64,000 nucleotides of DNA from Morella rubra. Taxonomy: Eukaryota; Streptophyta; Magnoliopsida; Fagales; Myricaceae. The DNA lies in assembly GCA_003952965.2 (NCBI GenBank), contig CM025853.1, forward strand, positions 1,456,803-1,520,802, in the 5' to 3' direction. Numbering within the stretch: the first letter of the stretch is position 1; the number at the start of each line of letters is the position of its first letter. Shown here one piece after another: positions 1 to 11,109 of this stretch. The notes below the pieces were generated by a model. That model did not search any database and was not told the origin of the DNA. It saw only the letters and a program-made list of their open reading frames with translations. A program made the translations under genes and the position numbers.

Positions 1-1682
1 GCTGGTTCTCTCATTTTTGTGACCGCAGATGCTGATTCTTTGAGTGCCTTGCTAGAGTCCAAGCTCATTTTCTGGCATGCCTCCTGGATTTTACTACGAA
101 ATTCTGCTGAAGCCTGCAGTAATGGAAGAACGTAGGTGCCAACCAACAGTTAACTACATGCAGTGTGTTTGGATAAAGAAGCAAAATATATTGGCTTTAA
201 TCTGTTACCTGAACATCAGACGTGAGATATGCGCTAAGGGTATCTATTCTGTAGGCGCACTCGCGAGTTAGGTTCCAATTTAAGGTATTGTTTCCATGGG
301 TGGCGGAACCGGAACTGGCCATGACGTGGCTCCCAGTGTGCAAAATCAGCCTGCAAATAAGGACGACCGACGATGAATATCAGACTGATCTTTAACAGAC
401 ACAGCGAAAGAGAGACAGAAGTGAAAAAGCAAAGACTTTTCACCCACCAAGGACTCTTCACTACTTTTTGAATGAGAACACTCTTGTACCCTTGCAGAAA
501 CGACTTGTCGTCGGTCGACGTTGCATCATCTGTCTTGAAGTATTCATCTCCAAACCCTGCAAAATTTGTCGGATTCTATATGTCTGAATGCTCATACAAT
601 GAAGCAGAAAAGGACAATAGTTTTGTTGCAAACTTTTTAAACTGTTTTTCCCATTTTCTGCGTATGTGTTTGTATTTTCGGACATATATGTAAATATTGT
701 ACTTCAATAGTGACTTCTTGTGCTTTTTCTTCTGTATCTGTACCTTCTAAGAAGTTGGCCAGCTCTTCCAAGTTGAGAGCAATCAGATTGTGAAGATCTT
801 CACCTGCCCAAACAGGGCAAACCAGGATTGATATAATCACACAGACGCAGCCACCGAGGATAGCGGTGAATAACCTTTTAAGCGCTATGACCAATATCTC
901 ATCATCTCGAAAACCAGAGACGGTTGTCAAGGAGAATGTCAATATGAATATCAACAGTCCATAATCATATCTGGCCTTGATTATGGGGAAAAACCGTACG
1001 AATGTTGATGCAGCAGCTGCAGTACAAACAATTGGTGTAGGTGCATGATCAGCTAGCTATTTGGTTAAACAATGATTTTGATTGGAAACGAGGGAGGATT
1101 TAGGTGAATAATATGCTTACCTTGTAGGAAGACAAAAAACCCCAGTAGAATGGGCTCACAGATGCGTCCAGATAGGGTAGCTAGATAGTGAGCTCCAAAC
1201 ACCCAACGCAGCAGCTAGTAATGTTTGCCAACCCCTATTCAAACCTTTTCCAAGTGTGGCTCTGAAAAGTAGGTTCAAAGCATTATTCATTTAAAATTAT
1301 TTATTTTTGAATTTGTAAGTGCTCTGGTCGTGAGCATTTGTTCTGAATTTAAGATGTTACAATTAAACTTACCCACAGAGAATTCAAATACGACAAGCAC
1401 AGTCATCACATCCCCCATTGCAGAGATCGGATGAAAACTGTCATACAGTAGATAGTAGTAGAATAATGAAACCAGGGTGAGTGCAAATCCTACTTTTGCT
1501 GAATGAATTACTGTTCTCGGATCGTCTTGCGCAATCTTTTTGGTGTTTACAGCAATCTCAGAAAACTTGGCCGTCAACCTCTCAGGCAAGGCCTTGAGCC
1601 ACCGCCACCAGCGACTGAATAGCCTCACTTCCTCGTGGTTTTCAGGGATCATCTCTGACCACAAATAGTGCATGGGAGACAA
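1..1682 (-). pseudogene. ALMT (aluminium-activated malate transporter) relic, copy 1, 3' end off window
   Basis: ALMTs are plant membrane anion/malate channels. Exons in minus-strand order are about 1373-1682, 1121-1261, 744-1016, 448-556, 209-350 and 1-113, the last running off the window. Exon 1 has the family block DDPRTVIHSAKVGFALTLVS and ends SVG before GTAAGT. Exon 2 keeps the GEPILLGFF-like helix, exon 3 VCPVWAGEDLHNL, and exon 5 WEPRHGQFRFRHPWKQYLK. Hydrophobic stretches fit the N-terminal transmembrane half. Lesions against copies 2 and 3: a lost base at the exon 2 acceptor, an extra T near 1191, a 1-bp loss in exon 4 and two 1-bp losses in exon 5 near 265-285. No continuous frame remains. 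Family assignment is firm. Pseudogene status is likely, although single-base lesions could be assembly errors. Confidence 0.85.
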
Positions 1683-1789
1683 GTTTGCATGAACTGGGGA
1701 GGGAGAGAGAGAAGAAGCGAGAGAGAGAGGACTGAGCGAGCTTTGCAGAGAGAGGGAGAGAAAATGGGTTATAAATAGAGCGTGCCAGC
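1683..1789 (-). promoter_or_regulatory. Putative promoter and 5' UTR of ALMT copy 1
   Basis: Read on the minus strand, a TATA-like CTATTTATA lies near 1770-1778, about 90 bases upstream of the exon 1 ATG. It is followed by a long CT-rich tract (1690-1760) typical of plant core promoters and 5' leaders. The TATA segment recurs at 2181-2208 on the far side of an insertion. Transcription start is not known. Confidence 0.45.
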
Positions 1790-1939
1790 CAGGGCCGGCT
1801 CAAGGGTAAGGCAAGTTAGGCATGGCCTAAGGCATCACCCAGAACAGTTCCAACAAAAAAATTTTATTTATTTTCGTGTAGATTGACCCAAAAAACGAAA
1901 AGATGGACCAAGAAAAAGAAGGACAAAACATGGTGATGT

Positions 1940-1980
<41 letters not shown>

Positions 1981-2208
1981 CTAGCGCGTCATATTATCGG
2001 TCGTGTATTATGTGTCACCCATATCCTTAATTTTCTTTTTTTTTAGATTTCTTATCAAAGACAATTTTATTAAAAGAGAAAGGATTAATAACTATTTTCG
2101 TCTTCGAGTTTTTATTCTTTTAAAAAATCCGTTTCTTAGGTTGTTAAACTGATTACACCCAATATATGACATTTTTAAATAAATGGGTTATAAATAGAGC
2201 GTGCTAGC
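1762..2208. repeat. 28-bp direct repeat flanking a promoter insertion
   Basis: Bases 1762-1789 and 2181-2208 are the same 28-mer except for one base (gtgccagc versus gtgctagc) and contain the TATA-like sequence. They flank a 391-bp insert. The repeat is longer than a normal DNA-transposon target duplication, so a microduplication or non-LTR-like event is possible. Confidence 0.8.
1790..2180. mobile_element. Insertion with hAT-like end (CAGGGCCGGCTCAAGG)
   Basis: The insert starts with CAGGGCCGGCTCAAGG followed by GGCCTAAGGC. This resembles the start of the insertion at 24809 (CAGGGGCGACTCAACC, then GCCTTAGGC). It contains a run of 37 T at 1942-1978 and has no coding capacity. I see no matching inverted end at 2180, so it is probably a truncated non-autonomous element. 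Confidence 0.45.
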
Positions 2209-3229
2209 GTGGGGCGGTGAAAGGGAAGGCCGGAGGGGATTTGTTGGGGGTATGGAAATCCAACTCAGACATCTAAGAGAAGACCACGTGGGGCAGGCAA
2301 AAATAAGCCAGGGCTTGGAACCACCATGCCGGAGAGTAATGGAAGTCATATTTCTTTAAAATTAAGCGAGAGAGGAGAGTTTGGGCTATAAACGGGGGGG
2401 CTCCTAAAATTACGGGCCAATAAGATTCTAAATAGAGAGGCAGAAGTAATGGAAGTCACGCACACGAAAAGGAAGTCAGTCCTCTCTCTCTCTCTTCTTT
2501 AACAAAAATATTTAATATTTCCTTTTGGTTTTTAACTTTGGCCTTGAATGTTGATGGAAATGGACAATGGGAGACAATTGGTGTATTTGCATTTCTATTC
2601 TCAAGGCTCTTCATATTTCTCTGTTCTAACCCTCTGAACAAAAAAATTTTATAATTCTCCAACACTGAGATACTTAATAAAAATATAGATAGAAAAGACT
2701 CTGTGTCTCGCTGTCAAAAAAGAAGAATAAGCGTACCCAAGATTGATTCTTGCGTGCCTATGCACGATACAAAGAGAGAATGATGACCCCTTTAACTTAC
2801 GAGGTGTCGTTAGAAAATAATCACGTTTGTATCAGTATCCTCTATATATATGGCATGATCAATAATTTCTTTATTGTTTGAAAAAATTTGAATTCTTGAT
2901 ATTTTTAAAAAAAAAATAAAATTTAAAGATTTTCTCTTAAGAAGTACACTCGTGATCAAATAATAATTTATATATTTAATTTAAAAGAAAAGCTCAAATG
3001 TGCTGGGCCGGAACAAGGTTGATGGTGTGTTTGTGGAGGCGGCAATGGCGCGCGGAACAGAGATTGATATTTTGGAGGGGCCTGACTTTGTATAATAATA
3101 TTTATATTCTTTTAATTTTTTTATTTAATATAATAAAATATATTGTATAAAACTGTAACATTTAGAGAAAAAAAAAAAAAGTATAAAACTGTAACATAAG
3201 GTTATATTTTTCATTTAAGATATAATAAT
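2209..3229. other. Intergenic, no gene recognised
   Basis: Purine-rich stretches here (for example a GGGGCAGGC and GGCTTGGAAC block near 2290-2320) recur in diverged form near 3315-3345. The 2470-2615 part has an inverted copy near 36.8 kb. The remainder is AT-rich, with no convincing exon. Confidence 0.5.
2470..2615 (-). repeat. Dispersed repeat, inverted copy at 36795-36970
   Basis: The reverse complement of this stretch matches 36795-36970: a CT/GA tract, then AAAAATATTTAATATTT, then a block ending near CTTGAGAATAGAAATGC. Here the microsatellite is short (CTCTCTCTCTCTTC), while at 36.9 kb it has expanded to about 21 AG units. No coding sequence is recognised. Confidence 0.7.
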
Positions 3230-3800
3230 GCTTTTGATAGGCGAACATTCAATAGTTGCTGTTTGTATTGTAACGATGTCATTCGAATTTACTAGTTACT
3301 TGATGGAAATGGACCCCCTGGGGCAGGCAATAAGCAAGGGCTTGGAACAACCATGATTAAGGGAGAGAGAATGAGAGTTTGGGCTATAATCGGTGGGGAG
3401 CGTTTGAGCATCTTGACTGATATAAGCTTTTGTCTCGCCTAAGCTCCTATATCACATACAAATAAAATATAAAAAAACAATTCCAGACTATAGTATTTAT
3501 CCATCCAAATAAATAGAGACAAAACAAAAATCAGGGTGATGTTCGTTTTGATGAAATCTTTAAGATTCTGATGAAATTGTGAATATTTAGGTGATGTTAA
3601 AGTTGTATTGGTATGTGTGCAGAAGTTGTTAAAAGGGATTGTTGTGTGTAAAAAAGGTAATAAAGTGTTATATTAAAATACGTGTATGTTGTGATGTTTG
3701 AATTGTAAAAATAAAAGTAAGATACAAATCCTACAAAAAAAGCTCAACACGAACATGTCCCACGAGATTAAAAATGTCATTCATCACATATGAATAAATT
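3230..3800. repeat. Segmental duplication remnant matching 8240-9080
   Basis: Bases 3237-3300 match 8247-8311, 3425-3535 match about 8928-9040, and 3770-3800 match about 9045-9075, all in direct order. Together with ALMT copies 1 and 2 this shows that a block of several kb was duplicated in tandem. Bases 3536-3765 are an insertion, or were lost from the other copy. No gene is recognised. Confidence 0.7.
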
Positions 3801-4129
3801 AAGTATTGAGAAAGCGGCAACAAACGTCGGCCTCAGATACTATCACATATTTAAGTATTGGAATCTTCTAAGATGGACATTTGATCCTTATCCAACCACC
3901 AAAATTGAAATTCCCAGAAGACATTATAACAGTTACCTTGATCAGCCTGACCAAATGCCCCAACATTGACTAGAAACTTCAGATTTTCTGTTGATCAAAT
4001 TCTGCAATAATACAAGCATTATGAATAAATTTCTCTAACAAGCTTGATACAAGAAACAAAAGGCAAAATTAGCAGTTATTTGTGCATTAGGGGCAAAATT
4101 AATATTGCCAACAGATAAACAGATAAAGG

Positions 4130-5330
4130 GCCCAATATACTCCATGATGGCAGGCTTGAGCTTTAGCTTGGAAGTGAAAAATATAGGTCCTAATTTAAAT
4201 GAATGGGGCACGGATTTACGCCTCTGAGCCTGATGGGTTTTGTCTTGAAGAAACAATACGGCTTGGGCTTCTCTCTCTTTTTTGGTTGACAAGAGCTGGA
4301 CCCATATTCTTTGTCCAAACGTAGTAGAGCTGAGATAATGGAAAAGAATTCAATCTATTCAAGGTATAATCGAATAATACAAATGAGGGTAAGATCTGAC
4401 TCTTCTTTTATCTCTTTACAGTAATTTTGCTAATGTACAATGTCAAAATATTAGTAATATCTGTTTATACATCTATGTGTTTATTAGTTGGCATTTTCTA
4501 AAAAGTAAAATACTGCAAAACAAATGGAAGTTTAAATTAAAAGATATTTGTCTGTCAAGAAAAAGAAAGAGAGAAATAAATTACAATTATCTGTCTCTAG
4601 CATGTTAGACAAATATGTTTCATAGTGGTTGTTTGTATATTCCATCGATGTCTGTGTAACTATTGAAATAATAGGTCTAGAAAAAAAAGTATTGAAATAA
4701 TAGAATTCCTCGTTCTATACCTATGCATAAAAGTTGAGGTTCGATGCCAAAAATAACACTATCATTAATTCATCTTTCTTGTTTCAAAGTTTTTATTAAT
4801 TTTGATTCTCTGTAGAATCACAATTACAAGTGTTAATGTGAATTATTCAAATTAGTTATATATTAGGGACTCATTTTGTCCCTAAATTTTAATATATTTT
4901 AACAAATCAGCCTTCGTTTAAGTTGATTATAAAAGTCTTTAAGTTTGCAATTTTTATGAAATCAATCCTTTTAGTTAAATTTCTATGTATAAAGTTAAGG
5001 ATACATATTTCAATTCTAATTATAAGTTGACATGTGTTATCTAAAACTAAAATATGATTTATAATTTTTTTTAAATTTTTTTAAATTTTTAATTTTTCAA
5101 AAATTTAGTTTTTTTAAAAAACAAAAAAAAATAAAAAAAGAATAGAAGACGAACGCAGATATATGCTCACATGTATAATGTCACAAGGAAAAAAAAAGAA
5201 GACCAATAAATTTGCTTTGAATCATTAACTGAAGTGGCTATTAAAAAAATAGAAAATTAAAGTGGGTATCACATTTCTTGACCGATCCTCGGACGTATTA
5301 GATCTGTTTCGATTTTCGAGGTCGTGGGTG
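4130..5330. repeat. Mosaic dispersed repeat shared with 33555-34480
   Basis: Bases 4130-4290 match 33560-33735 in the same orientation (both start GGGCCCAATATACTCC). Bases about 4500-5330 match 33745-34480 as reverse complement, including a block with GATCCTCGGACGTATTAGAT and the AAGAAGACCAATAAATTTG region. No transposase and no clear ends are seen. I cannot assign a family. Confidence 0.65.
4308..4374 (+). repeat. 67-bp perfect direct repeat, second copy 6521-6587
   Basis: The 67 bases starting TCTTTGTCCAAACGTAGTAG are identical, base for base, to 6521-6587, 2.2 kb downstream in the same orientation. No function is evident. Identity suggests a young duplication or shared element membership. 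Confidence 0.9.
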
Positions 5331-6807
5331 TCGATGGCAAGCAATATGCTTGGGAAATGATTTAACAAACAGCAATATTTCGTGCTTTTCCCTCCCACCA
5401 TTCTTGCTTTCAGACGATGTTCAGTTTCGTCAACCGACATAAGCTAGTGTTGATAACTAATGCTATTTGAGCATAGAGAAACACTAAATTAATCACATTT
5501 TGGGCATATAAAATACAAAAAAAAAAAAAAATTCCCATTTTGGGGCATGCAATGTAAAATGGGTACAAAATTTGGGCCATGGCAATAATGCAAATATAGG
5601 AAAGAACGATACTATTTGTTTCTGATCATTTTCAGGGGGTGGACGGGGGCAAAAAATAAAAAATTACAGAATAGAACCGGGGCAGACCGTCCCAAAAGGA
5701 AACTTCAAATTCCGTCCCGAAATTTTTTTTGTAACGGGATTGTTGGGATAGTTGGAGTCATGGACAAAGTTCAAGGTTTTTGAGACGGAAAATTTTGGTT
5801 TACAAACACCAGTGACACAATCGTTGTTGATTTAGTTAAAAATAAACCCAACGAGAGACACCATGTGAGAGTTGCTCTATAAATCAATGGCGTAGTTGCC
5901 TCATTTTTTACTTACTAGATCATTTGCAGTACTAGCTAGCCAAGATCCTACCGATTTTCCTAGTTACTGCATTTAATTTCCTTCTTAATCCTGAGGCAAG
6001 CTCAATTGTTGTTATATCAGTACTCCTCTTTGAAAGTAAAACCTAGGATATGCTTTTTTAGTCCTAACCAAGAAAGTAAATTAAAACCTAGTATATATGC
6101 TTAGCTTCATATAAAGTATTCTACGTACCCATTGGCCAGCAAAACCACCGAAGTAGTCAACTCAAACGTCCTAATTAAACACAGGCGGCCAGAATGCATG
6201 TCGAAATTTTTCGAGTGGAGTTAAGACATAAATGTCTGTTAATTAATGTTTGGCATCTAGGTATTTCAGGGTAAATAGCATAATGTAAAGGGATACTGCC
6301 ATAAATTTAAGGGTTGCTTGAAGCCTACTATTGAGATATTGCCATAAATAAGCTAATAAATTTTTTTTTCTTAGTTAATTAGGGAAAAGGGAAAGGAATC
6401 TACAGTTCATAGAGGGCCAAAGTTGTGGACTTATTTTGGTTTGCACAACACATGACAATAATTATAGCTTAGTCACGTGAAAGAAGGCAAACTGGTGGTT
6501 AAGAGAATATGAGTTCATTTTCTTTGTCCAAACGTAGTAGAGCTGAGATAATGGAAAAGAATTCAATCTATTCAAGGTATAATCGAAGAATAATAAAGAG
6601 ACATGTCTGCTTCCTACGGTATATAACTAACCAATGAAAGAATCATCTAACAAACTATGCAAAGACCTATCTATTCTATATTTTACTTGTACACGTATGT
6701 AAAGATCCAACGAAAGAAACAGATGATTGGCGTGATAGTTTAGCTGAGTGAGCTGCCGGTGAGATAGCTGACTCTGCATCTTGTAATATAGGTGCCGGAG
6801 GATAGCC
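5331..6807. other. Intergenic, no gene recognised
   Basis: AT-rich sequence with short poly-A runs. Apart from the 67-bp repeat at 6521-6587, nothing here looks like an exon, RNA gene or element end. Confidence 0.5.
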
Positions 6808-8060
6808 TTAGGCTGTAATTGTTATAACAACATGAGGGCATTCGATCTCAGGATGGGGTTTATCAGCTACTTCACGTTGTTCTAAACGCACATTTTCTGT
6901 GGAGACAGCGGGCTCTACCGTGTCCCAATGTGCGACGGAGGCGAGCTCACGAACAGAATCAACTATTTTCTCCGTACATTCGACAACATCGATGAGAAGC
7001 GAAGCCACTGTGGCAGCCGGTATCACTGATAAGAGGTCAGCATCTTTCCTTAAGCCTGATCTGGCAGCAGCTTTTGAATTTGAAACATGTGGGTCGGCCG
7101 AAGATGGTTCTCTGATTTGCTGATTCTTTGAGTGCCTTGCTAGTGTCCACGCTCATTTTCTTACATGCCTCCTGGATTTTACTACGAAACTCTGCTGAAG
7201 CCTGCAGTAATGGAAGAACGTAGGTGCCAACCAACAGTTAACTACATGCAGTGTGTTTGGATTCAGATGCAAAATATATTGGGTTTAATCTGTTACCTGA
7301 ACATCAGACGTTAGATATGCGCTAAGGGCATCTATTCTGTAGGCGCACTCGCGAGTAAGGGTTCCAATTTCAAGGTATTGTTTCCATGGGTGGCGGAACC
7401 GGAACTGGCCTTGACGTGGCTCCCAGTGTGCAAAATCAGCCTGCGAATAAGGAAAACCGACGATGAATATCAGACTGATCTTTAAGCAAATATTCAGACA
7501 GAGCGAGAGAGACAGACAGAAGAGAAAAACAGAGACTTTTCACCCACCAAGGACTCTTCACTGCTTTTTGAATCGAGAACACTCTTGTATCCTTGCAGAA
7601 ACGACTTGTCGTCGGTCGACGTCGCATAATCTGTCTTGTACTTGAAGTATTCATCTCCAAACCCTGAAAAATTTGTCGGATTCTATTAGTCTGAATGCTC
7701 ATACAATGAAGCAGAAAAGGACAATAGTTTTGTTGCAAACTTTTTAAACTGTTTTTCCCATTTTATGCGTATGTGTTTGTATTTTCGGACATATATCTGT
7801 AAATATTGCACTTCAATATATAGTGACTTCTTGTGATTTTTCTTCTGTATCTGTATCCGTACCTTCTAAGAAGTTGGCCAGCTCTTCCAAGTTGAGAGCA
7901 ATCAGATTGTGAAGATCTTCACCTGCCCAAACAGGGCAAACCAGGATTGATATAATCACACAGACGCAGCCACCGAGGATAGCGGTGAATAACCTTTTAA
8001 GCGCTATGACCAATATCTCATCATCTCGAAAACCAGAGACGGTTGTCAAGGAGAATGTCA
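6808..8060 (-). pseudogene. ALMT relic, copy 2, lacking exons 1-2
   Basis: Duplicate of copy 1. Exons in minus order are about 7863-8060 (5'-truncated exon 3), 7548-7663, 7297-7440 and 6808-7201, the last ending in TAA after CPHVVITITA. Exons 3 to 5 are open and show VCPVWAGEDLHNL, STDDKSFLQGYKSVL and FRFRHPWKQYL. Exon 6 has the C-terminal family block TVASLLIDVVECTEKIVDSV. It has a 14-bp deletion near 7115-7125 relative to copy 1 that shifts the frame until the correct frame resumes downstream. Homology with copy 1 stops abruptly at about 8060, inside exon 3, so the exons for the first transmembrane helices and the promoter are missing. This is a genuine truncated duplicate, not an assembly slip. 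Confidence 0.85.
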
Positions 8061-8160
8061 CTTTTAGGGACAATTTTATCACATTTCCGTTTGAAAGTAT
8101 TGGAACGAGGATCAAATTTGCATCAGCTACTTTTCATCCCTAATTATGTTTGAATATATT

Positions 8161-8271
8161 CAAACATGCATTTGATTACGCGAATGTTCAATAGTTGCGA
8201 ATATGCGTTTGATTACGTGAATGTTTAATAGTTGCAAACATGCATTTGATTACGCGAACGTTCAATAGTTG
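8161..8271 (+). repeat. 37-bp tandem repeat, three units
   Basis: Units 8161-8197, 8198-8234 and 8235-8271 are each exactly 37 bp, beginning (c)AAACATGCATTTGATTACG or a close variant and ending AATAGTTG. Copy 1 of the segmental duplication has only one partial unit (3237-3260). The array sits about 100 bp from the ALMT copy 2 truncation point. Confidence 0.95.
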
Positions 8272-9080
8272 TTGTATGTATTGTAATGATGACGTTCGAA
8301 TTTACTAGTTATTGTTCGATTCAATTTGATCACGTTTGAATCCTGAATGTTCTAATGTGTTAGAAGATAATAGAATACTAAACGATTTCCAACAACCAGA
8401 AACAATACAAAACACATCCGCATTCATAAAACCATTTCCATAAACCAGAAACAATACAATAGAGGCTAAAAATGCTCCATAGAAAAACGTGGCTATGTAC
8501 ATAATTGTTCCCATCACCATCAAAGGAGATATACAATAAACATGGAAAAACAAGTCACTAGAACCGTGTAGATCCTTTCTGTCTTCAGGTTGAATGGTGG
8601 AAAGTCCACTGCAACAGAAGATGGGCATTACTAGGAGAAAGCATATAAGCTTTTATCTGTAATATTACTGACAATGCAAAATCAAAACTCAGAAAGGAAT
8701 AGCCACAACAAATGGAATATAGCACAAACAAGAAATGATTTAACAGCCAGTCCAGTTATTTGGTCAGAATTGCTAGAGAAGTCTATTCAAATCTCCTGCT
8801 CCTCAAATAGGAAACACGATGGCAAAAAATGCGACTATCAAAACAAATAGAAGCTAAATAGAAAACACAAAGCAGAGGCATAGAGGAAAATGAAGGTGAT
8901 TAGAGTCTCACTGCTATAAGCTTTGTACAGCCCAAGCTCCTATATCACATACAAATGAAAATAAAATATATATATATATATATATTCACAGACTATTTAG
9001 TATTATTCATCCAAATAAATACAGACAAAACAAAAAACAGGGGATTAAAAGTGCCATTCAACACATATGAATAAATTTAA
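8240..9080. repeat. Downstream arm of the segmental duplication
   Basis: Pieces match 3230-3800 in order. Bases 8312-8919 have no counterpart there. A minus-strand open frame at 8305-8628 is hydrophobic but has no family features I recognise, so I do not call it a gene. An AT dinucleotide run lies near 8967-8985. Confidence 0.6.
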
Positions 9081-10765
9081 AACCTAAAAGTAGCCTCATG
9101 CATATTAGCAGATAATCAACCACACAAATGTAAAATATAAATCTTCCATCTCAATTAGCTTTCCCATGTCCTGTTTTTTTGCAAGGTCTTATAACTGCTA
9201 CCTCTCCATCAAGATTAGTTAAAGAAATTCATTAACATCTTAAAAAAAAAACTTCTAGGTTCTTTTTGACTAATCACAGAGCTTACTCAAATAACAATTT
9301 ATATCCTGAAAAGGAAAAAAAAAAGAAGCTCAAATTATTCCTTGAGAGGGATGAATAAAAACATTTTAAATTTTTTCCTCTCAATTTCCCAGACAGCTTG
9401 TAGACATGTACGAGTCTATGCAACCTATTCCATAGGCAATTGCAACTATCTAACTTTAGCTGACATTCATGCACCCATCTAAATTTCTTGCATCAGCTTT
9501 CATCTAGTTGTCTGATTTACAGTCAGACATTAGAAAAGTTTACAGGATAATGACAGCAGATATCATAGTAGGTGAAGCAATCTTGTCAATTAGTAGAAAT
9601 TGCTAGAAGAGCTGATCAATATAGTTTCCAAAGACGACGGCTTTAACTAAAAGTACTGGCATTGTCCGAGACGGAGGCCGTCACCACGAGGAGCCAGGGC
9701 AATTTTGTTTTTTGGGTAAGTAGGCTCGTGGCCTTTGCACTACTCTCGAAGCTAATTGGGTTCGAATTATTATAAGAAATAACTTTTTACTGGTAAACTT
9801 TATCTGAATTGGTCAGGAGAGAAGCCGAAGGGATCTTGATTTTAGTGGTAACTTCGCTATATGTCAAAACGGGATATATATGGAGGAATGCAAAACCATT
9901 ATGGCTTAATTATGTTTTAATGTTGATATGGGTACTACGGGATTGCTAATGGTAGAAATTATCAGCGGATCATGTGCTGCAACGTCAGACATAGTAATTT
10001 TTCGGTAAGTAAGAGATGGACCCACTTAAATTATTAATTAATTTTTCGGTAAGTGTTGGTGTGCCAAAATATAATTTGGGGTGGCCAAAATTTTGGATAT
10101 GAAATTGATGAAAAATTGAAGATATTTATGAAAGTTGGTAAAAAAGTGAAGAGAGACATAATTTGAAGAAATTTTTTATATTTATTGTAGTGAAAATGGA
10201 TGATTTGATAGTGAGAGAGATTATTTTATAGTTATACTCTAATTAATGGAAACATTATTATGTTTGGCAAGCTAAACAAAATTACATCATATTTTAATTA
10301 ACTGTTTAGGATAAATTTTTGAGAGAATGACTCTTAGGTGAGTTTGGGAACAGTTGGTGAAAAAATTTAAGATTATTGATCCTACTTAGTTTTTGTTGGA
10401 ATTTCTAAAAAAATGTCTAAAGAGATGATTGAATTAATTTTTTTTTTATGAAAAAATATTAAAATATTTATGAAAAAGTATAGAGAGAGATGATTTGATG
10501 AGTTTTTAATTATAAAAAGTTCGGAATTTGTATGAAATAGTGTTGGTTTGTGTGACAATTTTGAGTTTTTGTTATTTAGCTAAGTTTTTTTAAAATTTCC
10601 TCAAAAATATGAAATGTTTCTCAAACCAAATATTACTGTACAAAAAGGTGAAATTAAACTCAAAATCTCCGCTATTGAACAATGGATATTAGATTTTATT
10701 ATTTTAATTATAAATAATTAAACCATGATATATTCTAAAAAATTAAACAGTTAGGAAGGTACAAG
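9081..10765. other. Intergenic, no gene recognised
   Basis: AT-rich. A short local duplication, TAATTTTTCGGTAAGT, occurs near 9992 and 10036. No exon, RNA gene or element ends are seen. Confidence 0.5.
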
Positions 10766-10774
10766 TAATTTTTA

Positions 10775-11090
10775 GGGTTAATTACACTTTGCACCCACTT
10801 GATTTGGGGGTCCTGACTCTTTGCACTCCGTTTTTTCAATTTTGAGATATTTCACCCACGTGGTTTAGGAATCTTGACACTTTATAACCCGCCGTCTATT
10901 ATCTATTATTTCAAACGAAAAAGTCAGTCATGTGTTCTGCATGTGGCTCACTTCCTTATTAGCTAAATTAACGAGGGGTGCAAAGTGTCAAGAATCTCAA
11001 ACCACGTGGGTGAAATGTCTCAAAATTAAAAGAACAAGGTGTAAAGTGTCAAGGATCCCAATCTACGTGGATACAAAGTATAATTAACCC
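10775..11090. mobile_element. MULE-like foldback MITE with 9-bp target duplication
   Basis: The element starts GGGTTAATTACACTTTG and ends in its near reverse complement TAATTAACCC. Inverted arms of roughly 100 bp share a block containing TTTCACCCACGTGG. It is flanked on both sides by TAATTTTTA (10766-10774 and 11091-11099), a perfect 9-bp direct repeat. The 316-bp length, long terminal inverted repeats and 9-bp duplication fit a non-autonomous Mutator-like element. There is no coding capacity. Confidence 0.85.
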
Positions 11091-11109
11091 TAATTTTTAA
11101 TTATATTAG

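Noticed and set aside
8161..8271. CRISPR-like array
   Set aside because: Units are contiguous with no spacers, and this is plant nuclear DNA.
8305..8628. Hydrophobic minus-strand frame as a membrane protein
   Set aside because: No recognisable family, no splice or promoter context, and no counterpart in the other segmental duplicate.
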